Numbered from the stretch's first letter, positions 50,949 to 60,813 are shown. The stretch is DNA of 63,972 nt from Marinobacter santoriniensis NKSG1 (GCF_000347775.1 NZ_APAT01000004.1:1-63972), one strand, 5' to 3'. Translations and numbers: made by a program. The notes: a model not told the origin generated them from the letters alone.

Positions 50949-51995
50949 TCAGTCGATGGTTTTTACCGGGATCTGCATGGCTGCATCCGTTTGTGGCACA
51001 TCCGGCACGGCCAGCCCGAGATTGTTCTTGTCGAAGACCTTGTCGGCCCGATAGCTTGAGCGCACCATGGGCCCGGAGGGTACCTCCATGAAACCTTTCT
51101 CCAGACCGATTTCCCGGTAACGGTTGAACTCTTCCGGGGTCACGTAGCGTTCGACGGGAAGGTGATTGGGCGTCGGGCGCAGGTATTGCCCCAGCGTGAG
51201 GATATCCACGCCAATGGCCCGGAGGTCGTCCATGGTTTTCAGGATTTCCTCTTCGGTTTCACCAAGGCCCAGCATCAGGCTGGTTTTGGTGAGCACATCC
51301 GGATTGTGTTTCTTCGCGTGCGCCAGAACACTCAGGGTTTTCTGGTAGCCGGCCCGGGGGTCACGTACACGCTGGGTCAGGCGCTCCACGGTTTCCACGT
51401 TCTGGGCGAATACATCAAGCCCGGAGTCCACGACCTTTTCCACATCGCTCATCACCGCATCGAAATCCGGTGTCAGGGCCTCGACTGCGACCTCTGGTGT
51501 CCTGGTTTTGATGGCACTCACGCAGGCGGCATAGTGGGCAGCGCCACCATCCGGGAGGTCGTCCCGGTCCACCGATGTCAGGACGATGTAGCGAAGGCCC
51601 ATCAGCTCTACGGATTTGGCGGTATTTTCGGGTTCCTCGGCGTCGAGCCAGCCCTTCGGGTTGCCGGTATCCACGGCGCAGAATTTACAGGCGCGCGTGC
51701 ACACGGAGCCCATCACCATGATGGTGGCCGTACCATTGGTCCAGCACTCTCCGATGTTGGGGCAGTGGGATTCCTGGCACACCGTGCTGAGCCGGTGCTC
51801 GGTAACGTTCCGCTTTACCGCATCGTAGCGTTCGCCACCGGGCATGCGGGCTCTCAGCCATTTGGGTTTGCGCTCCGTCGTTCGGCCCTCGTCACTGGAA
51901 GCGGAACGTTTGACGCCGTCCTTGATGGCGGAGAATCCGTGCTCGTTGCGGAACTTGGTGCCACTGGTAATGCGGGGTTTGGCGCTGTCGCTCAT
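50949..51995 (-). CDS. lipA: Lipoyl synthase
   Basis: Radical SAM enzyme inserting two sulfurs into octanoyl chains, 348 residues. It has both clusters' ligands: [12 protein letters not shown] near residue 90 for the auxiliary [4Fe-4S], and CTRACKFC as the radical-SAM CxxxCxx[21 protein letters not shown] and the C-terminal SYRADKVF are family features. Separated from lipB by about 34 kb; followed 8 bases later by a chemoreceptor gene. Confidence 0.97.
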   Translation of the reverse strand: MSDSAKPRITSGTKFRNEHGFSAIKDGVKRSASSDEGRTTERKPKWLRARMPGGERYDAVKRNVTEHRLSTVCQESHCPNIGECWTNGTATIMVMGSVCTRACKFCAVDTGNPKGWLDAEEPENTAKSVELMGLRYIVLTSVDRDDLPDGGAAHYAACVSAIKTRTPEVAVEALTPDFDAVMSDVEKVVDSGLDVFAQNVETVERLTQRVRDPRAGYQKTLSVLAHAKKHNPDVLTKTSLMLGLGETEEEILKTMDDLRAIGVDILTLGQYLRPTPNHLPVERYVTPEEFNRYREIGLEKGFMEVPSGPMVRSSYRADKVFDKNNLGLAVPDVPQTDAAMQIPVKTID

Positions 51996-52090
51996 TGACC
52001 GGAAACTCTCAAATGAAGGGTATGAAGAACATTTAAGGTTAATCGCCGGCGAGCACAGTTACAAGGCGGGTACGGGCAATCACGGGGGGA

Positions 52091-52116
52091 TCGGGTACGA
52101 CCTTGGTCGTACCCGA
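52091..52116. repeat. 12-bp inverted repeat between lipA and metY
   Basis: TCGGGTACGACC (52091-52102) and GGTCGTACCCGA (52105-52116) are exact complements separated by only two bases. No T tract follows on either strand, so it could be an operator, a cruciform or a weak terminator of metY. Confidence 0.6.
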
Positions 52117-52125
52117 TTGATCAGC

Positions 52126-53403
52126 TTACGCCTGGGATTTTTCCAGGGCCTGGCTGATATCGGCAATGATGTCGTCGACGTGTTCGATGCCGATGGACAA
52201 CCGCACCAGATCCTCGCTGACGCCGGCACTCTTCAGTTCTTCCGGATTGAGCTGCCGGTGAGTCGTTGTGGCCGGGTGGCAGGCCAGGGACTTGGCATCC
52301 CCGATGTTCACCAGGCGAAGGACCATATCCAGGGCATCGATGAATTTGGCGCCGGCGTCACGGCCGCCCTTGATGCCAAAGCTCAGGATACCGGAGGCCT
52401 TGCCGCCACAGATTTTGTCGCAGGTGGCTTTATACGGGCTGTTCGCGAGCGCCGCGTAGTTCACCCATTCCACCGCCGGATGATCCTGCAGGAACTGCGC
52501 GACCTTTTCCGAGTTTTCGCAATGACGCTCCATGCGCAGCGCCAGGGTCTCAAGGCCCTGCATGATCAGGAACGAGTTGAACGGAGACAGGGCAGAGCCG
52601 GTATTCCGCAGCGGAACCACCCGGCATCGGCCGATGAACGCGGCCGGCCCGAGGGCTTCGGTGTAGACCACGCCGTGATAGGACGGATCCGGCTGGTTCA
52701 TCATCGGGAACTTGTCGGCGCTGGCCTTCCAGTCGAATTTGCCGGAATCCACCACGATGCCGGCAACCGTTGTGCCGTGACCACCGATATACTTGGTCAG
52801 CGAGTGAATGACGATGTCCGCACCGTGTTCAAAAGGACGGCACAGGAACGGTGTGGCAACGGTGTTGTCGACAATCAGGGGAATGCCGTGCTTGTGCGCG
52901 ATTTCGGCCCAGCGCTGGAGATCCACTACATTGCCGGCCGGATTGCCGATGGACTCGCAGAAAAGCGCTCGGGTCTGGTCGTCGATGGCTTTCTCGACAG
53001 CATCAAAATCGTCGTGGGGCACCATGCGGCAGTCGATGCCCTGGTTCGGCAGGGAGTGGGCAAACAGGTTGTAGGTGCCGCCATACAGCTGACTGGTGCT
53101 GACGATATTGTTACCGACCTTGCAGATGGTCTGCAGGGCGTAGGTGATCGCGGCCATTCCGGATGCAACGGCCAGTGCGCCCACGCCACCTTCAAGAGCG
53201 GTCATGCGCTCTTCGAGCACGCTGTTGGTCGGATTCATGATCCGCGTGTAGATATTGCCCTGAACCTTCAGGTCGAACAGATCGGCCCCGTGCTGGGTGT
53301 CGTCGAAGGTGTAGGACGTGGTCTGGTAGATCGGGGTTGTCGCGGCCTTGGTGGTCGGGTCGCTCTTGAACCCGGCGTGAAGCGCGAGAGTTTCCGGTTT
53401 CAT
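52126..53403 (-). CDS. metY: O-acetylhomoserine/O-acetylserine sulfhydrylase
   Basis: PLP enzyme of the Cys/Met family making homocysteine from O-acetylhomoserine and sulfide, 425 residues. N-terminus KPETLALHAGFKSDPTTKAATTPIYQTTSYTF, active Lys in IHSLTKYIGGHG, and ACHPATTTHRQLNPEEL are family features. The sulfhydrylase rather than gamma-synthase call rests on length and the N-terminal signature. No adjacent metX. Confidence 0.93.
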   Translation of the reverse strand: MKPETLALHAGFKSDPTTKAATTPIYQTTSYTFDDTQHGADLFDLKVQGNIYTRIMNPTNSVLEERMTALEGGVGALAVASGMAAITYALQTICKVGNNIVSTSQLYGGTYNLFAHSLPNQGIDCRMVPHDDFDAVEKAIDDQTRALFCESIGNPAGNVVDLQRWAEIAHKHGIPLIVDNTVATPFLCRPFEHGADIVIHSLTKYIGGHGTTVAGIVVDSGKFDWKASADKFPMMNQPDPSYHGVVYTEALGPAAFIGRCRVVPLRNTGSALSPFNSFLIMQGLETLALRMERHCENSEKVAQFLQDHPAVEWVNYAALANSPYKATCDKICGGKASGILSFGIKGGRDAGAKFIDALDMVLRLVNIGDAKSLACHPATTTHRQLNPEELKSAGVSEDLVRLSIGIEHVDDIIADISQALEKSQA

Positions 53404-53527
53404 CGAGACATTCCTTGCTGATGGTTATTGGTTTTGGAGTGCAGGATGCCGAGTATGCCACAGAGATTTGGCCCCAGGCACAGTTCGAAGCGTCATATGC
53501 TTATAAAGGTGATGCCAATCCAATTTC

Positions 53528-54742
53528 TCAGACCAGGGCTCCGTTTACCATCGCGCGCAATTCCTGCCGGATCGGATAGGTGGATGACGGAATCAGCTGC
53601 GTCATGAAAATCACCACGAGATCTTCCACCGGATCGACGAAGAAACTGGTGCTGGCCAGTCCGCCCCAGCCGAACTCGCCCTCGGAGCCGTTGGTTTGCG
53701 ATTTGGCGACGTCGGTCCGTACCGAAAAGCCCAATCCGAAGCCGTTGCCTTCGTAAGGGGTTTCACTGAAGGCGCCGATTGAAAGGCCCGGTAGATCCTG
53801 GTTGCCCGGCAGGTGGTTCCGGCGCATGAATTCCAGGGTTTTTCGCCCGATGATCCGGTTGCCCTGATAGGCGCCACCCTGGCACAGCGCCTGGGCAAAC
53901 TTGTGGTAATCGTCGATGGTCGAGACCAACCCGCCACCGCCCGAGAGGAATGCGGGGGTTTTCTGATAGCGGGAATGCATCGGATCGTCCTGCAGCTTCA
54001 TGCGATCCCCGGGCTGGTAGAGATAACAGGCCGAGAACCGGTCCAGCTGATCCGGGTGTACCTGAAAACCCGTGTCGTCCATTCCCAGAGGCGCAAAAAT
54101 ATGCTCCCGGAAATACTCGTCCAGCGATTGCCCGGACAGCAACTGCACGAGATAGCCAACCACGTCGGTGGAGACCGAATAGTTCCAGGCAGTGCCCGGT
54201 GAGAACTCGAGCGGCAATTCCGCCAGTTGCTCCACCAGGGTCTCCAGTGTCAGCGTGGCACTTCCATCCAGTTTTAGCTGCCGGTAGGCCGCATCCACGT
54301 TGCTGCGTTCCATGAAACCGTAAGTCAGTCCGGACATGTGGGTCAGGAGATCCCGTATCGTCATGGTGGTGGCTGCCGGTTCGGTCTTGAAGTGAGGGTA
54401 GGTGCCTCCTTTGTAGACCCGCAGGTTGCGCCAGGCAGGAATGTATTTGTGGACGGGGTCGTCCAGCAGGAACATGCCTTTCTCGTAGAGCTGCATCAAG
54501 GCAATGGAGGTGACCGGCTTGGTCATGGAATAGATGCGAAAAATGGTGTCTCGCTGAACGGGCTTCTGCCGCTCGATATCCATCATTCCCTGTGCTTTTA
54601 CCCAGGCAATCTCGCCGTGTCGGGCGACCAGGGTCAGTGTGCCCGGAAGACGACCAGGCTGGATGTATTGACGGTCCAGATGTTGAGTGATGGCGTCGAG
54701 GCGGTCGAGGGACAGCCCTGCAACAACGTTCGATTTCGACAT
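53528..54742 (-). CDS. Serine beta-lactamase-family hydrolase (EstB-like)
   Basis: 404 residues with the class C/penicillin-recognising fold: SxxK as SMTK (S72-K75) and a Tyr motif [10 protein letters not shown] matching YxN loosely. The [19 protein letters not shown] segment is typical of the esterase-like members. There is no clear signal peptide, which argues for a cytoplasmic esterase rather than a drug-resistance enzyme. Substrate unknown. Confidence 0.88.
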   Translation of the reverse strand: MSKSNVVAGLSLDRLDAITQHLDRQYIQPGRLPGTLTLVARHGEIAWVKAQGMMDIERQKPVQRDTIFRIYSMTKPVTSIALMQLYEKGMFLLDDPVHKYIPAWRNLRVYKGGTYPHFKTEPAATTMTIRDLLTHMSGLTYGFMERSNVDAAYRQLKLDGSATLTLETLVEQLAELPLEFSPGTAWNYSVSTDVVGYLVQLLSGQSLDEYFREHIFAPLGMDDTGFQVHPDQLDRFSACYLYQPGDRMKLQDDPMHSRYQKTPAFLSGGGGLVSTIDDYHKFAQALCQGGAYQGNRIIGRKTLEFMRRNHLPGNQDLPGLSIGAFSETPYEGNGFGLGFSVRTDVAKSQTNGSEGEFGWGGLASTSFFVDPVEDLVVIFMTQLIPSSTYPIRQELRAMVNGALV

Positions 54743-54833
54743 GGACAGATCCTCGGGTCAAAACCCGCAGCTTAGTCGATTTCGCTGTGCGATAGAAGGG
54801 TTCGCAAATATGAGGGAGTGGGCGAGGGGCGTT

Positions 54834-55016
54834 TCAGAAACGCCAGCGCTGATCCTGGTTTCGGCTCGCCGGGCGGATGGACAGGAAGACAATGCCATAG
54901 GCGATCGCGAGGGTGGCACACAGGAAAACAGTCTGCGCCGCCTGATCGGTAATCATCAGAACCGCAGGCAACGTAATGAGCAAAACGGCTGCCAGTTCCA
55001 GGAGGATCTTTTTCAT
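54834..55016 (-). CDS. Small membrane protein
   Basis: About 60 residues from ATG 55016 with two hydrophobic helices (LLELAAVLLITLPAVLMIT and TVFLCATLAIAYGIVFLSI) and a basic C-terminus. No ribosome-binding site is obvious. Hypothetical. Confidence 0.5.
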   Translation of the reverse strand: MKKILLELAAVLLITLPAVLMITDQAAQTVFLCATLAIAYGIVFLSIRPASRNQDQRWRF

Positions 55017-55105
55017 CGGGTCACGAGAGGTCAATCAGCTGAACAGGCGTCAATTGTAGCGGTTCGAGACGAACCGGAATGTGCGACTTTGGCATGAAAC
55101 CACGG

Positions 55106-55324
55106 TTATCTTTCGTCGGATTGACGACGGGACCGTTCGGTCGTGCGGTCACGAAGCCAGCGCGCGAGGTGGAAGCGGATGGGTTCGAAAAACAGAATCA
55201 GGATGTAGAGCAGAAACAGCCCCAGAGCCGTCAGGATCATCTTCAGATTGAAACCCGACAGCACCAGCAATACGGGCACCAGGATAATGACGACCAGCGC
55301 CATGTCGGCAGGTTTCAGATTCAT
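55106..55324 (-). CDS. Small membrane protein
   Basis: 72 residues from ATG 55324: two membrane helices (MALVVIILVPVLLVLSGF and MILTALGLFLLYILILFF) followed by an Arg-rich cytoplasmic tail. Hypothetical. Longer readings to 55420 are less likely. Confidence 0.6.
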   Translation of the reverse strand: MNLKPADMALVVIILVPVLLVLSGFNLKMILTALGLFLLYILILFFEPIRFHLARWLRDRTTERSRRQSDER

Positions 55325-55479
55325 TGGTTCACACGCTCTTCGGGAACATCGGGGAGTGGTTATAGCGTACGCTGTTTCCGTCTTTCCGACTGTCAAAGGT
55401 TGTTTAATCCGCGTGTTCAATCTGTAAAGAAAGGTACAACCTAATAACCCGGTGGCGGGGAGGATGCATCGGGCCGGTC

Positions 55480-55872
55480 TTAGAACTGATTGAACAAGGC
55501 GTCGATCAGGGACCAGTAAACGGTGTAGAGAATGACCAGCGCTGCGCCACTGAGCGACGCTATGCCAAGAGACGATTTCGTTAACAGCAACACCAGCGAC
55601 GTGAACGCCAGGAAGGCGACCAGTTCAAACCCCGCCAGGTTCATCAATCTGTCGCCCCAGCCAGTGTCTGAGTGATGAGTGTCTTCCAGCATGCCCCACT
55701 TCCAGTCGTAGATGATGGCCCACACACGGGCTATCAGCGTGGCCAGAATTCCGAAATAAAACGCATGGGTGGGAGGTTGATCGAACAGGACCAGGGCAAA
55801 GCCGGCGATGGGGAGAATACCGATAAAATCAAACGTGGCAATGACGAATGATTTTGTTGTTTTATCGTCCAT
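55480..55872 (-). CDS. PACE/BTP-like small membrane protein
   Basis: 130 residues, four predicted membrane helices arranged as two repeats. The second repeat starts GDRLMNLAGFELVAFL, matching the RxxxxxGFE pattern of bacterial transmembrane pair (PACE) efflux proteins; the first has ATFDF at the equivalent position, Asp for Glu. PACE proteins export biocides such as chlorhexidine. The match is by pattern only. ATG 55872 is preferred to 55917. Confidence 0.55.
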   Translation of the reverse strand: MDDKTTKSFVIATFDFIGILPIAGFALVLFDQPPTHAFYFGILATLIARVWAIIYDWKWGMLEDTHHSDTGWGDRLMNLAGFELVAFLAFTSLVLLLTKSSLGIASLSGAALVILYTVYWSLIDALFNQF

Positions 55873-55932
55873 CTGCGTAAACCTGTTCGTACAGCCAACA
55901 GATGAACCGTAAATCATTTCTTAGAGGGTTAT

Positions 55933-55946
55933 TTGATCAACATCAG
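55933..55946. promoter_or_regulatory. Candidate Anr/FNR box
   Basis: TTGAT-CAAC-ATCAG matches nine of ten consensus positions. It lies in the gap between the divergent PACE-like and chemoreceptor genes, 61 bases before the first and 158 before the second. Confidence 0.4.
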
Positions 55947-56103
55947 GTTTTTGGCCGATCCGGAGCCTGCTTCCGTTAGTTGCATGAAGGTACAAATAGA
56001 AAGTGCAACTTTACGCGATTTCATTAAACTGTCCCCTTTGGCTGCATATGGGTGTTGGCCCAGTGGTAAACGGGAAGGGAGTGCCCGCTAATGGAGTGTG
56101 TTT

Positions 56104-57744
56104 ATGAAGGCACTGAATCATGTCTCTCTGAAGTGGCGCATGGCGATTCTCGTTCTGGTTCCACTTTCGGCAATTGCCGGTCTCTCGATTTACGCCGTTT
56201 TGGTGTTTTCGGAAATAAACCGGGGTGTTTCCAGTATCTACAACGATCGGGTGGTTCCGCTTAAAGATCTCAAAATCATATCCGATGACTACGCGGTACT
56301 GGTGGTCGATGCAATCAACAAGGCCAACGCAGGTCTGATGACGGCTGAGCAGGCCCGGGGCCAGCTGGTTGAAGCCCAGGCCATCATTTCTGAAAAATGG
56401 CAGAAGTTCACGGCGACGCGTCTGACGGCGAGAGAGCAGGCACTTGTCGCTGAGGTGGAAGCGCTGTTTTCGGATGCGGATGCGGCTATTGCCGATGCGA
56501 TCACGGTACTCGGGCAGTCTTCCGGCAACGTCCGGGGCCAGCTGGATACCCTGGACGGTCCTCTGTATGGGGTGATTGACCCGGTGGCGGCGAAAATCGC
56601 CGAGCTGATCGATCTGCAGCTGGACGTTGCGGCCTCGGAAAGGGCATCGGTGGGACAGCTTTCCGATCAGAGCAAGATTCTTTATCCGGCCGTTGCCGCA
56701 GCGGCGGGTGTTCTGACCCTGGGGGCGAGTGCACTGATCGTTCTGTCCATTACGTCACCCATCCACTCCATGCGCCGGGTGATGGGAGAGGTGGCTGATC
56801 GTTCGGATCTTTCGCGCCGCATTGATGTTGAGGGATCGGATGAGCTGGCGGATCTTGGAGGTGCGCTCAACCACATGCTGGAGCAGTTCGACCAGGTGAT
56901 CCGACAACTTTCTTCCGTATCGGACGAAGTCGCCACGGCATCGGAGGAACTGTCCGCCATCAACGCCAGCGCGGAAAGGAATATCGAGGCCCAGTCGGAA
57001 CAGACCGACCAGGTGGCCACCGCCATGAACCAGATGAGTGCTGCTTCCTCCGATGTGGCCCGCAGCGCCGACGAAGCCCAGGCCGCGGCACGCACCGCAA
57101 AAGAGCTTGGAGTGAAGGGGCGGGTCAATGGTGAAAAGGGCCGGGAAGCCCTGCACCGCCTCGCGGAAGAGATCCGGAGGGTTGCCGACAGAATTCATTC
57201 ACTGGAAAGCAAGAGCGCGGAGATCCGGAAGGTCACCCAGGTGATCAACGAGATTGCCGAGCAGACCAACCTCCTGGCACTGAATGCTGCTATCGAAGCG
57301 GCAAGGGCGGGCGAGCACGGTCGGGGTTTTTCCGTCGTGGCCGATGAAGTCCGGTCGTTGGCTCAGCGAACCCAGTCGTCCACCGCGGAAATCGCCGGGG
57401 TTGTCGAGAGCCTGATTGATGAAAACAAGGCGACGGTGGCGGTCATGCAGTCCAGCCTGGAAAAGGTCGAAGATAACCGGACATTGAGCGAAGATGTGGC
57501 TGAAACCATTAACGCCATCGGCGATGCCATCGACCACATCTTCCAGATGGGCGAGCAGATCGCCAGCGCGTCGGAGCAGCAATCCGTCGCGGCGGAGCAG
57601 GTCAGCGGCAATCTGACCCACATTGTTGACCTGTCCAGCCAGAATCTCACGGGCGCCCAGCAGTCCTCTGCCGCGAGTGGTGAGCTGGCCCGACTGGCAG
57701 CGGCAATGAAGGATCAGGTCTCCGCTTTCCGGACCAGCGCATAA
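56104..57744 (+). CDS. Methyl-accepting chemotaxis protein with four-helix-bundle sensor
   Basis: 546 residues: N-terminal membrane helix (about 12-34), a periplasmic helical region of about 150 residues (4HB_MCP type), second membrane helix (about 198-220), HAMP ([24 protein letters not shown]), and a signalling domain with [40 protein letters not shown]. The ligand is unknown. ATG 56104 follows GGAG at good spacing. Two periplasmic binding-protein-like genes follow. Confidence 0.93.
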   Translation: MKALNHVSLKWRMAILVLVPLSAIAGLSIYAVLVFSEINRGVSSIYNDRVVPLKDLKIISDDYAVLVVDAINKANAGLMTAEQARGQLVEAQAIISEKWQKFTATRLTAREQALVAEVEALFSDADAAIADAITVLGQSSGNVRGQLDTLDGPLYGVIDPVAAKIAELIDLQLDVAASERASVGQLSDQSKILYPAVAAAAGVLTLGASALIVLSITSPIHSMRRVMGEVADRSDLSRRIDVEGSDELADLGGALNHMLEQFDQVIRQLSSVSDEVATASEELSAINASAERNIEAQSEQTDQVATAMNQMSAASSDVARSADEAQAAARTAKELGVKGRVNGEKGREALHRLAEEIRRVADRIHSLESKSAEIRKVTQVINEIAEQTNLLALNAAIEAARAGEHGRGFSVVADEVRSLAQRTQSSTAEIAGVVESLIDENKATVAVMQSSLEKVEDNRTLSEDVAETINAIGDAIDHIFQMGEQIASASEQQSVAAEQVSGNLTHIVDLSSQNLTGAQQSSAASGELARLAAAMKDQVSAFRTSA

Positions 57745-57817
57745 GGGACTGCAGGGCTGGGATTGATGTACTAGGCTTGGTGCAAGGGCCGGAGTGCCCG
57801 TTTACCGAGCCGATGTC

Positions 57818-58519
57818 ATGGACAGGAAATCGCCAACTTATCGTTCTCTGCTGACTGCCGTTCTCGCCATTTTCATGGGGCCCGTTCTGGCTGCGCCCAA
57901 TCAAGCGGTGCGGATTGGCGTGGTTGAAGGGATCCCGCGAGAAATCGCGGTCTCCGAGGGCCATCTCGTGGGACGTTTTTCGTCGTTCTACAACTGTGTC
58001 TTCGATAGTCTGTCCATGCCACTCAGATTCCAGAAAATGCCGCTTGCACAAATCCTGTACCAGCTGAAGAAAGGACGCCTGGACGTTGGATTGCCTCTGG
58101 TACAGACGGAAGAACGGGATGAGTATGCAGAGTTCGGTGGCCGCCTTTTCCAGACAGAGTACGTCTACCTGCTGCTTGATAACCTGCCTCCCCTCGACCA
58201 GACCCCGGGCCTGACCTATTCCTTCATCAGGCGCTTTGTGGGCGAACAGTTGCTACTGGGGGAGGGGGCAAAGATGTTGGCCGTTTCTGAATGGAAACAG
58301 GCCGTGGACATGCTGAAACTGGGTCGGGCGGATGTCGTGATCATTCCGTGGGTGTTGTTGCAACCCCTGATGTCGGACTTCAAAGGTCAGTACTTCGTGC
58401 GGCCTGCGGTGTGGGTCGATATTTCCCTTTATGTGTCGCACCTGAGCGGGGATAAAACCCTGGCGGAAAAGCTGCGGGCCAATGTCCGGCGATGTCGGTA
58501 CAGGAACGATCAGAACTGA
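57818..58519 (+). CDS. Periplasmic solute-binding protein-like (SBP_bac_3 type)
   Basis: 233 residues from ATG 57818: signal peptide ending VLAAPN, then VRIGVVEGIPREIA, LQFQK-like segment MPLRFQKMPLAQILYQLKKGRLDVGLP and a second lobe. The pattern fits amino-acid-type periplasmic binding proteins. No transporter permease or ATPase is adjacent, so it may serve chemoreception with the upstream receptor. GTG 57794 is an alternative start. Confidence 0.75.
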   Translation: MDRKSPTYRSLLTAVLAIFMGPVLAAPNQAVRIGVVEGIPREIAVSEGHLVGRFSSFYNCVFDSLSMPLRFQKMPLAQILYQLKKGRLDVGLPLVQTEERDEYAEFGGRLFQTEYVYLLLDNLPPLDQTPGLTYSFIRRFVGEQLLLGEGAKMLAVSEWKQAVDMLKLGRADVVIIPWVLLQPLMSDFKGQYFVRPAVWVDISLYVSHLSGDKTLAEKLRANVRRCRYRNDQN

Positions 58520-58644
58520 CAGGAAACACGATCAACTCGTCTTCCGGCTGGTATTTGACAATGATCAGCCCGGTCAAGATGATTGCTGCTATAAATAAAT
58601 GAACTATTGAACTTGTATCCGTCTTTCAAGATTTTGGGGCTTCC

Positions 58645-59436
58645 ATGATGCTTTCCAGGCTCTTCTTGAGAGCCTTCATATTGTGGGGGGCGACAGGTTG
58701 GGTTCCCGCACAGGCTGCCGACCACACTCTTACCATTGTCGCGCCCGAACTCCCGGGAAGCTCTGAAGCGGGCGGTGTAGGCCGGGATGCCGAGCTTGTC
58801 GCGGCAACGCTTCGGGAGTGTGGTTACAGCGCAAAATTCATTGTTCAGCCATTCGGCCGTCATATGCTGACTTACCGGCAATCTCTGCGAGGCGATGCAG
58901 TGATGACTGTCCCCTTGTATCGTAACCTACCCGGGTATTCGACCTCGGCCTATATCTGGTATCAGAATGGGGCGTACTACGACAGTGAACGAGTCGGCCC
59001 GATTAACACGATTGCCGACCTGAAAGGCTTAAACGTCGTGACGTTCAACGATGGCATCAAGATTCTGGGCCTGGAAGCGCTGGTTCCGTATTTGGGAGAA
59101 GTTCACGAAAACACGAATCAGAGGATTCACTCGCACTTGTTATTCCTGGGCAGAGTGGATGTAATCCTTGCAGATGGACTGATTGTTGCAGAGGTGAATC
59201 ACCGTATACGGGAACAAGGACTGTTGCCAAAAGGGGAGTTCGATTTAAAGAACTTCAGGTTCGCCCCGATTTTTAATCCGACACCCTATAAAATGGTATT
59301 CAGGGAGCCGGGTCTGGCGAGAGCCTTTGACGAGTGCTTTGATCGGCTCTACAGGAAAGGAACTGTTACAGTGATCCTGGAAAAATACCTGGCGCCCTAC
59401 CAGGGCGAACTGATGCATCGCTACTTATCTCAGTAG
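58645..59436 (+). CDS. Second periplasmic solute-binding protein-like
   Basis: 263 residues: signal peptide ending AQAAD, then LTIVAPELPGSSEAGGVGRDAELVAATLRE and a hinge region, GRDAELVAATLRECGYSAKFIVQPFGRHMLTYRQ. It resembles the preceding gene product in layout but shares little sequence, suggesting related but distinct ligands. Again no transport genes are nearby. ATG 58645 or 58648 may be used. Confidence 0.75.
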   Translation: MMLSRLFLRAFILWGATGWVPAQAADHTLTIVAPELPGSSEAGGVGRDAELVAATLRECGYSAKFIVQPFGRHMLTYRQSLRGDAVMTVPLYRNLPGYSTSAYIWYQNGAYYDSERVGPINTIADLKGLNVVTFNDGIKILGLEALVPYLGEVHENTNQRIHSHLLFLGRVDVILADGLIVAEVNHRIREQGLLPKGEFDLKNFRFAPIFNPTPYKMVFREPGLARAFDECFDRLYRKGTVTVILEKYLAPYQGELMHRYLSQ

Positions 59437-59460
59437 CACCCCGGAGTGGAGGTGTGAGAA

Positions 59461-59661
59461 TTGGCGAAGAAACTTACCTTGACCTTCGTTGAAGAGACGG
59501 CTGATACCGCTTTGCTGCAGAAGAAAGAAGAGGTGGCCGACCTGATTGAGGCTGCGATTCGTGATGATGAACAGCGTATTCATTCCCGAGTCTCAGGCTT
59601 CAGTATTCAGGAACTGATTCTTATAGACGAGTGCCTGAAAAAGGCCCGGCGTTTCAGCTAG
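59461..59661 (+). CDS. Small hypothetical protein
   Basis: 66-residue helical, charged protein (KKLTLTFVEETADTALLQKKEEVADLIEAAIRDDE). The TTG start is supported by TGGAGGTG at 59447-59454. No family recognised. It may be part of the transcript with the binding-protein genes. Confidence 0.6.
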   Translation: MAKKLTLTFVEETADTALLQKKEEVADLIEAAIRDDEQRIHSRVSGFSIQELILIDECLKKARRFS

Positions 59662-59762
59662 CCGTTCTCCGAACAACTCCTTTTATTGTTTATTCCCGCT
59701 CCTCTGATTGTCCAAATTCGCTTTTGATATCGAGTCAGGCAGTGGACAGCGAGATTGTCGGA

Positions 59763-60029
59763 TTAAAACCTTGAATCGTTCTCGCAGGGTATTCCGTCGT
59801 GGTCGCCGTCCATTTTGGTATTGGGACAGTGCCTGGTAAAGAAAACGGCTTCTTCTCTGGACGTCATCTGGCTGCAGTATTGCCTGCCGTCGCATTTGAA
59901 GCGTGAGGGTTGCGAGCTCGACTCGGTGGGAGAGAAAGACAGCTCCGGAATTTGGCCACCATGACGTTGATACAGTTGCCAGCCGCCAACGGCTAAGAGT
60001 GCGATGATCAAAAGCTTTTTCAAAGTCAT
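59763..60029 (-). CDS. Excalibur-domain protein
   Basis: 88 residues: one N-terminal membrane anchor or signal helix (LLIIALLAVGGWQLY), a short linker and a C-terminal Excalibur calcium-binding motif, DGDHDGIPCEN, with Cys pairing in the preceding part. Likely exported or membrane-tethered. Role unknown. Last clearly core gene before the attachment site. Confidence 0.85.
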   Translation of the reverse strand: MTLKKLLIIALLAVGGWQLYQRHGGQIPELSFSPTESSSQPSRFKCDGRQYCSQMTSREEAVFFTRHCPNTKMDGDHDGIPCENDSRF

Positions 60030-60101
60030 GTCCCTATGTCGACTGGATGCAGCGCCTATTTCAGAAGACGCCCATTATAGCGGCAGGAAAACGCGGGGCA
60101 T

Positions 60102-60134
60102 AAAAAAAGGTCACGACTCGCGTCGTGACCTTTT
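60102..60134. terminator. Bidirectional terminator next to the attachment site
   Basis: A7-GGTCACGAC-TCGC-GTCGTGACC-TTTT, 9-bp perfect stem (60109-60117 with 60122-60130). It lies just 3' of the tRNA fragment and would have terminated the intact tRNA transcript on the minus strand. Confidence 0.9.
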
Positions 60135-60140
60135 GAATTC

Positions 60141-60185
60141 TGGTAGCAAGGGGCGGAGTCGAACCGCCGACCCCAGCATTATGAG
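60141..60185 (-). other. 3' fragment of a CAU-anticodon tRNA (probable attL)
   Basis: Read on the minus strand this is the anticodon loop CTCATAA to the CCA end: variable bases, T arm GGCGG-TTCGACT-CCGCC, acceptor half CCTTGCT, A and CCA. Everything before the loop (D arm, 5' acceptor half) is missing. Anticodon CAU means tRNA-Met, or tRNA-Ile2. A tRNA cut at the anticodon loop, with foreign-looking DNA to its right, is the expected product of integrase insertion. The restored tRNA should be at the far right end of the element. Confidence 0.8.
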
Positions 60186-60301
60186 ACCTGTGTGAGGTGT
60201 TCATTAAAGTGCATAGGCTTTCGAAATCAGCTAGTTGCGTATTCTGGCCAGTCGTTAACGGGCACTAAGGTACATGGTGGTAGGCAAGGGGGCAACCGAC
60301 A

Positions 60302-60475
60302 TCAAGCGGATGCACAGCTGTCTTCTAAGGCTTCCAGCTTTACCTGAAAACCAACGGCAGGAGCGTACGTGTTAAGAGTGCTCCAGCTTGGGTTCCCTCT
60401 GCCATGCTCAAGCCTTGAGATGTTGCATTTGTTAGTGACCAGCGTTTTGAATGGTTTCTCGTGGGAAATGCTGGC
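60302..60475 (-). pseudogene. Remnant of an XRE/HigA-like antitoxin HTH protein
   Basis: An open stretch of 57 codons with no start reads NISRLEHGRGNPSWSTLN followed by YAPAVGFQVKLEALE, the second half of an XRE-type HTH and its helix as in antitoxins. A stop just upstream (60476-60478) cuts it from any N-terminus. Judged a decayed toxin-antitoxin or repressor gene in the 628-bp gap 60186-60813. No partner toxin was seen. Confidence 0.5.
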
Positions 60476-60481
60476 TTAAGC

Positions 60482-60631
60482 TTACATTGTGACAAACTGG
60501 TAAATCAGATTGAGCTCTTCCTGGAGGGTGTCGCACTTCCTTCCAACTTCGCAGAGCAGAGAATACCGCTGTCGATCACTTCTGTGGTCTTGGCTCAATC
60601 GAGAAAGGCAATAGTTTTTTAAGGCAGAGCG
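60482..60631 (-). other. Open 49-codon stretch, possible gene relic
   Basis: It lies in the same gap as the HTH remnant, immediately right of it and also on the minus strand. It reads SDRQRYSLLCEVGRKCDTL and then EELNLIYQF with no start codon. The composition is protein-like, but I recognise no family. It may be a truncated C-terminus. Confidence 0.25.
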
Positions 60632-60755
60632 TTATCATTTCGCGTAATGAGCTGTTAGTCTCAAATTAGTGCGTCCGGAGCTGAAGAGCAATGCGCGTGG
60701 ATAGATTTTATTCATTTCGTATCTAATGCGATTCCATAGCAGGACAAGGGCGTTT

Positions 60756-60780
60756 CGCCAGTTTTGACTCTGGCGTTTTT
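60756..60780 (+). terminator. Terminator upstream of the cargo module
   Basis: CGCCAG (60756-60761) and CTGGCG (60770-60775) followed by five T. It would block transcription entering the module from the left. With the two relics on the left, it completes the account of the 60186-60813 gap; I see nothing else in it. Confidence 0.6.
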
Positions 60781-60813
60781 AATCAAGGTTTTATTGGATC
60801 TGGGCGAGGGGTT

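Noticed and set aside
51844..53421. Plus-strand 525-codon frame across metY and the lipA 5' end
   Set aside because: Antisense shadow; both genes on the other strand are unmistakable.
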